The translations under genes and the position numbers were made by a program. The notes under the pieces were generated by a model, which did not search any database, was not told the DNA's origin, and was given only the letters and a program-made list of their open reading frames with translations. DNA of 64,000 bases, taken from assembly GCA_037501455.1 (NCBI GenBank), contig CM074862.1:65441501-65505500 (forward strand), in the 5' to 3' direction. Shown one piece after another: positions 11,472-20,391 of this stretch. The DNA comes from Lantana camara. Its lineage: Eukaryota > Streptophyta > Magnoliopsida > Lamiales > Verbenaceae. Position 1 is the stretch's first letter; every line of letters begins with the position of its first letter.

Positions 11472-12530
11472 ACATCAGTTTTTTTGTAATTGCCCGTTGG
11501 CGGCATGGGGTACTTTCTTTTGACAGAAAGCATATTGTATTCATTTTGGAAATTACAAGTATAACAGTAAGCATTTGATTTTTTGATTATGACGTTTATT
11601 TGCTTTCTTATTGGTTAATGATTTGATCAACAAAAGGCCCACTTCGTGTCGAACATCCTCCACGTCGAACGGCCTAAGTAATACCCCAATCCTTTTGGGA
11701 GCAACACTATCTAGGTGTTGATAACCATCTACCCGGAATAGTTTGACAATTCGTAAGTGTATAAAATCCTAAGAACGAGCGTGTCAAACAACGGGGAGCA
11801 AAATGGTTAATTTACGCCAACTGAGTGCACGCCACTCCAGCTCGCGCTCGTAAAAACCCCGATGACCCTCAATTTCTTGGGTAAGAGCACACACGTAAAA
11901 TAGTGGATCCCATAACAATCCTTTCATGGGTCCCTCGAAATGATGCTAACCCCATGGTTACGCTCGCTTTGATCCTATACTTAGCAAATCCTACTATTGA
12001 TTTCTAAAGTACATACAACTCCCTGGAGCGTTCAACCTGAAAATGCACATTATTGGGGCCAATACTTAGGCAAATCCTCAGAAGTTTCCTAAGTTCAAAT
12101 TCGAGCCTCATTACGGATACGGCCAGGGAACCCCCATGGAAAACACCCTCGCGCCCGTATCTACGCCCTTCAAATCGCCGGACGCTGCCAAACCTTAAAC
12201 TGATGGCGCATTGTGATGAATGCCAGGGCATCCTCAAAGAAAACGCCCTCGTGCACACACACGCCCATCGCAAACGTTCAAACAAGAGAGACCAATATAA
12301 AGGCGGCGAGCGCAATGAAACAGCATCATTCACCATTCAAAAGTAAAAGAGAAAGCATTCAAACAGCCAAGCAGTAAAAAAGAAGAGTTCAAATATATGA
12401 AAAGGAGCATAAAGGAACCCAAAGCGTTCAAAAAACTAGCTGAAGGGTTAAATACAGACATGAATTGTTCATAAGTAAGACAGGGAATTAAACTGGCAAA
12501 CAAAGGGACTCAACAACCAAGGGATCATCG
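11472..12530 (+). other. Tat-A non-coding stretch between integrase and antisense gene
   Basis: About 1 kb with no convincing frame on either strand; short open frames here lack family features. It holds several copies of GAGCG/CTCGC-type words and C/A-rich runs. It may contain the 3' end and polyadenylation site of the antisense transcript, but I saw no strong signal. Confidence 0.5.
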
Positions 12531-14131
12531 CTAGGCTTGAGAGTCGGGCTCTGGAGGGGCAGTCGCGAGAGGAACTGGGGCCAAAACGTGGGCGTCAGAA
12601 GTTTGAGCCTCTCCTGGTTCCTCAACTTCCACTGCATCCATGACAGTGTCCTCGTCCTCTATTCGGATGGGCTCGGGACCTAGAGTGTTGGCAGCTATGA
12701 ACTCCCGTTGGAGCATTTGCACCAACTCCTGGTGCTCCGGCTCCGCCAAACTCTCGGTGGGATCCTCGTCTTGGACCATGGGCTCGCAGTTTTCATCCAG
12801 ATCCATGCGCAATCGCGCGTCGGTCCGAGCGCTGTCAGGAGCCAAGCCCAGTTTCACCATCTGCCCGATAGCTTTATGAAAGAAGCGCCGAGCGTTGTCA
12901 AAGCACTGGATGTTGGCGGCAAATATGAAAGCTTTGGAACGCACAAACTTCATTACTGCTTCCCAGGAGACCCTCGCCGTTAGTCCTTCCACCTTCCCTT
13001 GAAGATCAGCGAGTGCCTTCTTGGTATCTTCATTTTGGCGAATGCTCTCCGCCAGCTGCGTGCTCAACTCCCTAGCTTGGTTCCTTAGCTGGTCACGCTC
13101 CACCTTCAATTCCCTATGACGCTCGTCAAGGGTAAGATAGGCTGCGTCCGCCTTCTGGAGATTCTCCCTCAGCCTGTCTTTCTCAAGATTGGCTTCAGTC
13201 AGCTGAGCGTGGACGTTATTGTAATCCTCTTGCAGTTGGATGGGATCCGAGGCTCGCAGCAATTTCTTATATTTGGCCTTATGGTTGGAATAGGCCTGCG
13301 CTCACCCCTGCAAGTTCTTCAACCTAGGGATTACCTCCTGGAGAGTCAGAAGTAACGATTAGCGTTAAAATGGGAACAGTGGAAGGGGGAAAACTTCAGA
13401 GGGTACTAAGGACTCACTGTTAAAAGGGCGTGACAGGCGTCATCAGCAACACGAGCGGCGTCATGCTCGTTCAGCTTATCGTGATCGCCGGAAAATTAGA
13501 GCTTTCCGACGATGTCCGAGATGAGGTTCACGGAGTAGGCGCTCTTTTTCAGAAGCACTGGACCCTCGGTCCGCTGGCACTTGTATCGAGAGTCACCCTT
13601 GCAACCTATCTTCCAGAAGTCCTCATCCTCTGCCGAAGAAGTTTCGCCGCCGTCGCCCCTGTGCCCCACTACCACTTCTTTTCCTTTGCCAGAAATTGGG
13701 ATGGAATCTGGCAGCCTCTTCCTCTTCCCTTGACGGTCGGCCCGAAGGGTTTCGTGGATGCGGACTAGTTCCCCCGAGCGATTTCGAGAGCCGCTCGAAC
13801 TTAGTGATATCGGACCCTCGGGGGCCGCCGGCGGAGGAGTAGCCCCGCGGACGCCATCAACCGTCAAATCTTCAATGGGGCCCCTACGGGCTTCGTTCCC
13901 CGTGCCCTCGAGAGCACCATTGTGGCCCCGACCGGCTCCTCGCCTAGTTCCTCTCCCCCTTGGGGCATTTGGAGGACGGACTTGCTGTTGTTGCGGGGGT
14001 TGGGGGTTAGCGCTGGTTCCTTGAGCGACCAGAATATGGGAAAGAGCCTCAGCATTCATGCCTTGCGATAGTAGTTGGAAACCTGCAAGAAAGAAGGTAC
14101 GAGCGTCACAAATTGGTTGTTGGCACCACAA
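12531..14131 (-). pseudogene. Tat-A antisense gene 2 (aORF2), two exons
   Basis: Protein of unknown function encoded opposite to gag-pol. Exon 1 (14131 to 13418) is rich in Pro, Gln, Arg and Gly with a QQQQ run; exon 2 (13337 to 12531) holds a long coiled coil (about 13230-12990, heptad-like Glu/Leu/Arg) and a C-terminal domain with SKAF..AANI..FDNA. An intron of 80 bp (13338-13417) with GTGAGT donor and CTCTCCAG acceptor joins the two frames in phase. The same protein, with an intron at the same place, is at 56441-58026 in Tat-C. A 3' splice-like TTTCTTTCTTGCAG precedes exon 1 (about 14086). Stops at 13496-13498 and just after the intron (LQG*) show decay. Antisense genes are known in Tat elements; their role is unclear. 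Confidence 0.75.
13338..13417 (-). other. Intron in Tat-A antisense gene 2
   Basis: Minus-strand donor ACA|GTGAGT at 13417 and acceptor CTCTCCAG|G ending at 13338, 80 bp long. Exon 1 codons start at coordinates with remainder 1 modulo 3; removing 80 bp predicts remainder 2 downstream, which is exactly the frame of exon 2. Protein similarity to Tat-C resumes on both sides (GDH.KL.. before, VIPRLKNLQ after). Confidence 0.8.
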
Positions 14132-14201
14132 ATACAGAAATACAACAATCGTACCAAGTCAGGAGACTATTCTAAAAGTTAGAGCAGTTACTTCCTAGAA
14201 T

Positions 14202-15398
14202 CTAACTGTCGAGGGTCATGATGTCAGCTGGAGGGTTGAGTATCATTTCTGGGGGGCAAGACAAGCCATAACGGAACAACACCCCCTCGTTTTTCATCAA
14301 GATCTCAGCCTTGATCCATTTCTTCTCACACCTCATTACGAGGGCTAATCCCTTGGCCCAGTCCTCGAAATCCTTATTTCTCACCCTTTCCCTAATCAAA
14401 GGACCCTCGCCGTGTATCATCCACAGTCGATGAACCCCAAAGATTCCCCCTGGAGCCCCCACGAAGAAATACTTCTCCTTCCAATGCTCGCCGTAGGAGG
14501 TGGATGGGGAATCTATCATCTTAAAGCCCGACTTGGCCTGGGCGTAATAAAACCCGTCCGAAGGTAACGAGCATGGCGAGCGGGCTACTTGTATCAAACT
14601 ATCAAAATTGACAATCGAGGATGCGTGGCCTAAGGCTCTCATCGTTATTATGAAGGTGTTGATTAAGGCTATGCCGTTGGGCAGAATTTGTGAAGGGGAA
14701 AGCCCTAAGTGATGGTAGATGATAGCAGCGGCGTGAGCAATTGGAAATCTTAGGCCCCCGGCTAGGACTGCATCCTAGTAAACCGCCATCATCCCAGGCG
14801 GTCGACGGTTGGCCCTTTCTCCCTCCTATGGCAGTCGCATGGGAAATACTGCTTCATCCCAACAAGCTTTCGCCTTCAACTCCTCCAAATCTTCGAGCGT
14901 CAAAATACTCTCAATCTCATCCAGAGATCTATCGGTTTGCTGACGGTTATCTTGCCTTACTCAAGTGGCAGGCTCCTTTCCTTTCCTCTGACGCCTTCTA
15001 GAAGGTTCAGCCTCAAATTGACGCCCGGATGGCCCTGCTTCGCCCTCGGGAGCCATCACGGCCATGGTGATCCTGTGATCCTGGGGTCTCACGGCACTAT
15101 TCAACACCGGGAATACTCTCTCTCCTTGCCTCTGCATTTCCATCACGTTGTGCATCTCTTCAAAGAGGTCATTCACCCCTCCAGGAGCACGTTCGTTCAT
15201 CCCTTGAACGGCTGCGTCAACCTCTTCATCCCTGGCATCAGCCGGAGCTTGAGCCACTGGAATCGCCATGGGAATCCCCTCACCTGGGGACGCTCTAGCC
15301 ATGGGCACCGCTGTAGGTACATCTCCGTGAGGGGAAGAGCTCCCCACTGGCATCTCATCTATCTCCCTTACATAATCGTCAGCTTGGTGTCCGGCCAT
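14202..15398 (-). pseudogene. Tat-A antisense gene 1 (aORF1)
   Basis: Second antisense gene, reading from ATG at 15398 to TAG at 14202, about 398 codons in one frame. The N-terminal third is acidic and Pro/Ala-rich. The centre has GGLRFPI and the phrase LSPSQILPNGIALIN, and the C-terminal part has FYYAQAKSGF, HWKEKYFFVG and WMIHGEGPL. This resembles the plant family I know as 'putative gypsy type transposon' (PF04195-like); no search was run. Stops at about 14958 (TGA), 14833 (TAG) and 14776 (TAG) break the copy. The final TAG is at the same place in Tat-C (56322-56324), so it looks genuine and separates aORF1 from aORF2. Other pieces: 43183-43318, 45255-45422 and 49012-49234 (Tat-B), and 52528-56324 (Tat-C). 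Confidence 0.75.
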
Positions 15399-15683
15399 GT
15401 TTGTCTTTCGACTTTCGAAGACGGAGTTCTCTCAGAAAACTCAATAAAGAAGAAAAATTCTGGAATGAATTCAACGACAGAAGGGGTTCTTTGCTTAGAA
15501 GGATCACTCACGCACAACCTAAATCTAAAAGTTAGTATCGGAATATCAGGATTTGTGGAAGCCTTACCTAGAAATTGAAGAAGAAGCTCGCCGGAGTCTG
15601 TAAAAGTTGCAGAGATTTCTTGCTGAGTATGTGCTTGAAGGAGTCTGAATGCGTGAAAGAGGCTCCAAGACTCTGCAAATCCC

Positions 15684-15691
15684 TATTTATA
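15684..15691 (-). promoter_or_regulatory. TATA box for the antisense genes of Tat-A
   Basis: TATAAATA on the minus strand, 286 bp upstream of the aORF1 start codon at 15398 and outside the LTR. Tat-C has the same box at the matching place (52309-52316, 212 bp before its aORF1 start). This suggests that the antisense genes are transcribed from their own promoter. Confidence 0.6.
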
Positions 15692-15970
15692 GGGGAGAAT
15701 TTACATTGATTAGGGTTGGGGATTTGAAAGTGCAATCATTTCCCGCCTTGGGAGACACCCACTTTTGGTAACCGCCTCACGCGTGCATGCGCCCACGTTC
15801 CCACTCAGCATTAAATGCGGACATGACACCATTTAATGCAATGTCAGATTGTACCCGTTACGGAAGCTAAGCGGTCACCTCCCTTGCTGAGGCTTGGCCC
15901 TCGGATAATCCAAAGTTCAAGGCTCCATTCCTATCGAAATTCTACAGTACGCTCGAGCGATACTACAGAA

Positions 15971-15984
15971 TTTGGGGGGCAAAA
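15971..15984 (+). other. Polypurine tract of Tat-A
   Basis: TTTGGGGGGCAAAA directly before the 3' LTR. Tat-B has the same tract at 49781-49794 and Tat-C a near copy, reversed, at 51991-52004, which supports its role as plus-strand primer. Confidence 0.85.
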
Positions 15985-16833
15985 TGATGAGACATAAAAC
16001 TACGTTCGAATCAGAGCTGTCCACGTGTCAACATCTGGTAATCGATTGACTGGACGCTCGCACTGGTGGGCTCGCGGGCCAACCCAGCCCACTCACTTGC
16101 CAACTAGAGCCTCGGCCAACTATTCAAGAAAAGGGGCCGAACCGGCGGGCTCGGCGCTCCCATCCCGGCCCTCAGGGTTACCTTTCTCCGGGAATCACCC
16201 GCACGAGGGCCATATTCTTATCGCTCGGGACTTTGGCGCTCAAAGATAATAAGTCGTGAGGAACCCGTCCGAGCACTCTTCGAGCGTTGCCTATTCGCTC
16301 GCGCATGGTTCCCCACCGCCGTGGTGGATCTGAACCCTCATAAAACGGATCCAGGACCCTCCACCCGCGTGACCCTCGTCAACAACCTCTGACACAAAGG
16401 TAGTGCGCACGTTGTACCTGACACGCCGCCTACTTTCCAGAGCCATCACTCTCATATCACCACATGCAGCCACGTGTTAGGGCAACACAGGTTTGGGACC
16501 ACACGGTCAGATTACCTAATCTACCCTCACCCCTAACATATAAATAAGGGAGAACACTTGCATTCTCCCCCAAGTCGTCTTCACGATACATACTGCACTC
16601 ACTGTTCTGGGTCCTTGCCACCATTCTTCTGCATCTTCTCAAGCTTGACCTTACCTGCATCGCAGTTGCATCATCATTGTATCTTGCATTCTTGGTGTTA
16701 TCCTAGCTGGAAGAACCCACGCTCAAGAGGAAACCCAGATCCTGAGGCCCTTATGCCTGTAATGGTCTTTCCCTTTTCATACAAATACTAAAGTGTGGTT
16801 CCATTTTGGGAAGTCTGATTTCCAGCACCATCA
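15985..16833 (+). repeat. Tat-A 3' LTR (849 bp)
   Basis: Matches the 5' LTR over its whole length with scattered substitutions; begins TGATGAGACA and ends CACCATCA. It is followed at once by the target duplication TATTA (16834-16838). Confidence 0.93.
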
Positions 16834-16914
16834 TATTAAATGTTAATTTCTATATATATTAAGTTAATTAATATTATATATATATGAATTAGTTGATATA
16901 TAATTTTAATGTTA

Positions 16915-16919
<5 letters not shown>

Positions 16920-16969
<50 letters not shown>
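16920..16969 (+). repeat. (AT)25 microsatellite
   Basis: An uninterrupted run of about 25 AT dinucleotides inside LTR S0, less than 100 bp right of the Tat-A insertion. Likely to vary in length between individuals and to form a cruciform. Confidence 0.95.
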
Positions 16970-16972
<3 letters not shown>

Positions 16973-18207
16973 CGTGTAATTGTTTTTTTTAAATTAAATA
17001 AATTTGTACATTTTATATCCTAATTGTGCACTTTTAATTTAATGTATATATTAATTGTGCACTTTAGTTTGATTTAATTATGTATTTAATTTTGTAATTG
17101 ATTTGAATTCTTATGAGTGATATAAATGTGCTTCGTTTTTCTATGATTTGATACCGAAATTTCGTGAAAATTTAATATGTTGTAGTTATATGTGTTATGA
17201 ATATGAATATGTGTTCGTTTCATGTTGTCGGGTTCGTTTGCATGAGTTTCGATTTTATTTTGATTTTGGAATCCAAATCGGGGGCTAACGAGCAATTAGC
17301 GCACCCTTGGTTCCGTAAATGATATCTTGAGCTAGGAAACTCGGATTCGAGTTTCGTCAACTTCGCTGAACTCGTAACGAAAATTCGAGTTTAGTGAACT
17401 TATCCTTATATTTTTCCAAAGTCATGTGAACCTCCGAAATTCAACCGAAACACGAAACGGCCAGCAAATCTGCCACAATTTACTAAAATGACCATATCTT
17501 ATTCAAACCTTTACCAAATTAACCATGGTTTGATTCCTTAGAACCCGAACTCAACCCTGTAACCAGCCTTAACCACCCCAAACCGAGATAACCCTCAGCA
17601 CTTAGAGAATTTCAGCCATTTTTCCCTTGCTTTCTAGTTTTCCGTAGCTCAAGCCAATCCTAGGAGATTCAAGCTCAAATCTCCTTTAAACCTCCATTAA
17701 TCCACAGGGTAAGGTTAGGGTTGTATTACACATTCAATATGTGTCATTTTAAGCTATTCATCCTTAATTTTGATCATGTCTTCATGAGTATTTGGCTGAG
17801 TTGAAGAAAGAGTTAGGTTTGAGCACATATGTTGATCTCTTCCGTTTCTTGATCAATTTGATTGATTCCAAGCATGAAAGTGATAATCTTAACTCCCTTA
17901 TTGCATTTATGGACATGTATGTTGTGGTAGTTGAGAATTGGTTGAGTTACCAATAATGAATTTTGCATGAAAATGGAGTTTTTCCCCCTTCTTCCTTCGT
18001 GTTGCTGCTGCTGCGTTTTGAGGATTGCTTGGGGCTGAATTTGTATGTTGATTTGGAGTCTTTTTGCTGCATATTTGTGACCTTAACTTATCTGAACATG
18101 TGGGTTGAAGATGGAAATGTTGTTTGCCTATTTTCGTCCAAGTTCTGCTGCGTGTTTTGTTGCTTTGAACAGGGTCGCGCCGTTGACCTGATTTGCATGT
18201 AATTGAT

Positions 18208-18295
18208 GTCGCGCCCGCGACTCCTTGTTTGGCTGGTCACGTATTGTGGAATAATTGGAGGAAAATTCAGAATTTAATAGTGTAGCGGCCGCTAC
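18208..18295 (+). repeat. Palindromes in LTR S0
   Basis: GTCGCGCCCGCGAC (18208-18221) has complementary arms around a CC centre; GTAGCGGCCGCTAC (18282-18295) is a perfect 14-bp palindrome. Weaker relatives lie at about 18174 and 18314. They occupy the same part of the LTR as the clusters in the other families, between the donor-like site at 17709 and the acceptor at 19018. Confidence 0.8.
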
Positions 18296-20199
18296 CATTT
18301 CATGAAGAAAATGGGTGGCGGCCGAGACCCCTGCTCTCGCTACATGAGTTTCAGTTTTTCCAATTCAATTTGCATGGCTTGGTTTTAATTTGCTTCCTAA
18401 ATTTTCATTTCTGCATGCATGCATAGCTACGGTTCAATGAATATATATGTTGTTGTGCATGTTTTTATTTGTAAATGCATGGCTTTAGTTATAATTATAT
18501 ATATACGTATAGGTTTGCATGCATTTTGTATTTAAATTCAAGTGTTTTGTATTAAATGCATGCAATGTTGTATTATATATATATATATATAATTAGATTG
18601 ATATATTATATATTATTAAATATATGTTTAATGTGATATACATATACTTAATTATTGTTTAATTTATTTAAATTTTAGAATTTAATTATTATTTTAATTT
18701 GTGTTATATAATTTCCGAATATGACTTGAATGTTTTTATTTACCTATTTTCTAATTGTAAACTTGTTATACTACGTGTTATATTCGTTATTTGAAATTCG
18801 TGGATCAATTTGATTTAAATGTGAAGGTTATGAAATTGAATGACGTTAAACGCTTCATGAAAGGAATGAAATGAATGTTTATATGTTTTAAGACATTATT
18901 GGTACACATGAACGTGTTCATTACATAATATATTCTTTTATGCATTCATATCATGATCATTACATCGCCGAGCGTCTTATTTGGTCATTTTGAGTCTCAT
19001 TTCACCTTCCTTGCACAGATTTTGATCCTGTAGGAGACGAGGCCGGTCCGTGAGGCTCTTGTGCTTCCTTTTTGTCGTTTTAAGGTGGGTTTCTCTTCTA
19101 TGTAGTTATATGACCCTATATACCTTCAACATGGAAAATTTTCGACCAAAATTAATATATGTATATAATGTCGTTTCAAAGAGTAAATGTTTGCAACGTA
19201 AAGCCCTTATTTTATGAATCCTATCAAATGTTTTGGCGAGAAATGAATGAATGCACGAATGGGGCCCAGGGACTTAGTGTGAGTGGCTATCTGGGGAGGC
19301 ATGGGCCGACGGTGATCCCTCACATTAGTCCCGCCAATGAACGGCGTAATCGGACCTCGTTAGGAGTTAGCAAGGAATGGACGCAGAGTCATCTGGGGAG
19401 TTATGTTCCCCTTTTGGTCAATGAATGGGTGGTCGGGCCTTGCAAACCCACCACCAACCCGGAGGAAGAAGGTGTAAATGTTATTGAATGTGCGCGAAAG
19501 AATGTTATGCATGAAAAGAAAGAATGAATGAATGTTTAACGAACTACACAAGGTGTTGGTTGGAGATAATGCACGCCCACTCGCCGGGCCAAGAATGACC
19601 TAATGTAAATGAATTGTTATAATCCCTTTTGATGATTTTCTATTTCACCCACTTGGGAAATTCTTTAAAAACCTCACTTGGGATTATAGCTTGCATGTGA
19701 ATGTTTAAATACCGTCATATATTATATTTATGCCCTATTTTTATACCCACCAGTCCCTTTTGGACTGAACCCGTTTGGTTTTCAGCTGTTTTATGCAGGT
19801 GTCAGGGAGCTAGGCGGGAATTCGAGTCATTAGGTCTTGCATTCGCTTCTAGCTCTTATATTTTTGGGTATTACACTTGCATACACTATTTATGATTATT
19901 GTATATGAATATTGTTATGGAGCGTACTTGTTTTGGGCCGTGACGGCTTGGGAATGATGTATATGAATTATTTTTGGAGCTTTGATGCTCATGGTATATA
20001 TATATATGATATATGTTTAGTTATTGCTTCCGCTTTAATATTTAACTCTGATTCATATGGTTTAAGGGTTAGTGCCGCCTAGCCTAGAGTGTGTGTTTGT
20101 CCCCGTTCGCCATGATTTAGCTCGGGTATGGATTGTCCATTTCATATCCGGGTCGGGTCTCGGTGCGGGGGATGTGGTACCTTGCGCTCGGGTGCTACA

Positions 20200-20391
20200 C
20201 TTGCCAAAAGGTGAAAGCCGAGCATAAAAAACCAGGAGGAACTTTACAACCACTTCCTATACCGGTGTGGAAATGGGAACAGGTGACTATGGATTTTATA
20301 TCTGGTTTACCGAGGGTCATAGGAGGATTCGACTGGATTTGGGTAGTTGTGGATCGCTTAACCAAATCAGCTCACTTTCTCAAGGTTAGAA
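20200..20391 (+). pseudogene. Chr-0 integrase, left fragment
   Basis: Gypsy integrase from the CxxC of the zinc domain (TCQKVKAEHKKPGG) to the first catalytic Asp (MDFISGLP) and on to DRLTKSAHFLKVRM. The frame is open. It is cut on the left by the end of LTR S0 and on the right by Chr-1. The reading resumes in frame at 31107 after removal of Chr-1 and one TAGAA. The upstream gag, protease and reverse transcriptase of this element are not in the window. Confidence 0.88.

Larger units (their letters stand above)
4361..16833 (+). mobile_element. Tat-A: complete Tat-lineage Ty3/gypsy retrotransposon (12.5 kb)
   Basis: Two LTRs (4361-5221 and 15985-16833) with TGATG...CATCA ends are flanked by a perfect 5-bp target duplication TATTA (4356-4360 and 16834-16838). 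Inside, in order: primer-binding site, gag, protease, reverse transcriptase, a degenerate RNase H, a second RNase H, integrase, a 1 kb non-coding stretch, two genes on the opposite strand, and a polypurine tract. A second RNase H and antisense genes downstream of integrase are known marks of the plant Tat lineage (Retand/Ogre/TatI group). Every long frame is broken by stops, so it is not autonomous now. It inserted into chromoviral LTR S0. Confidence 0.93.
16839..20199 (+). repeat. Right part of split chromoviral LTR S0
   Basis: Continuation of the LTR begun at 4006. It ends in GTGCTACA at 20199 with the conserved terminal block of the chromoviral LTRs (about 20060-20199). Other landmarks shared with the other LTR families: donor-like GTAAGG at 17709, acceptor CTTGCACAG ending at 19018, donor GTGGGT at 19085, acceptor TTATGCAG ending at 19798, palindromes at 18208-18221 and 18282-18295, and hairpins at 19618-19688 and 19751-19767. 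The next base after the LTR is already integrase sequence of another chromovirus. No left-hand target duplication was found. Short open frames inside (for example 17963-18202 and 19159-19527) are not genes. Confidence 0.75.

Noticed and set aside
17963..18202. 79-residue Cys/Phe-rich plus-strand frame in LTR S0
   Set aside because: Lies within a non-coding LTR; no counterpart in the other LTRs.
19159..19527. 122-residue plus-strand frame in LTR S0
   Set aside because: Covers the conserved LTR block, but the frame is not kept in Chr-1 or S3, so conservation is at DNA or RNA level.
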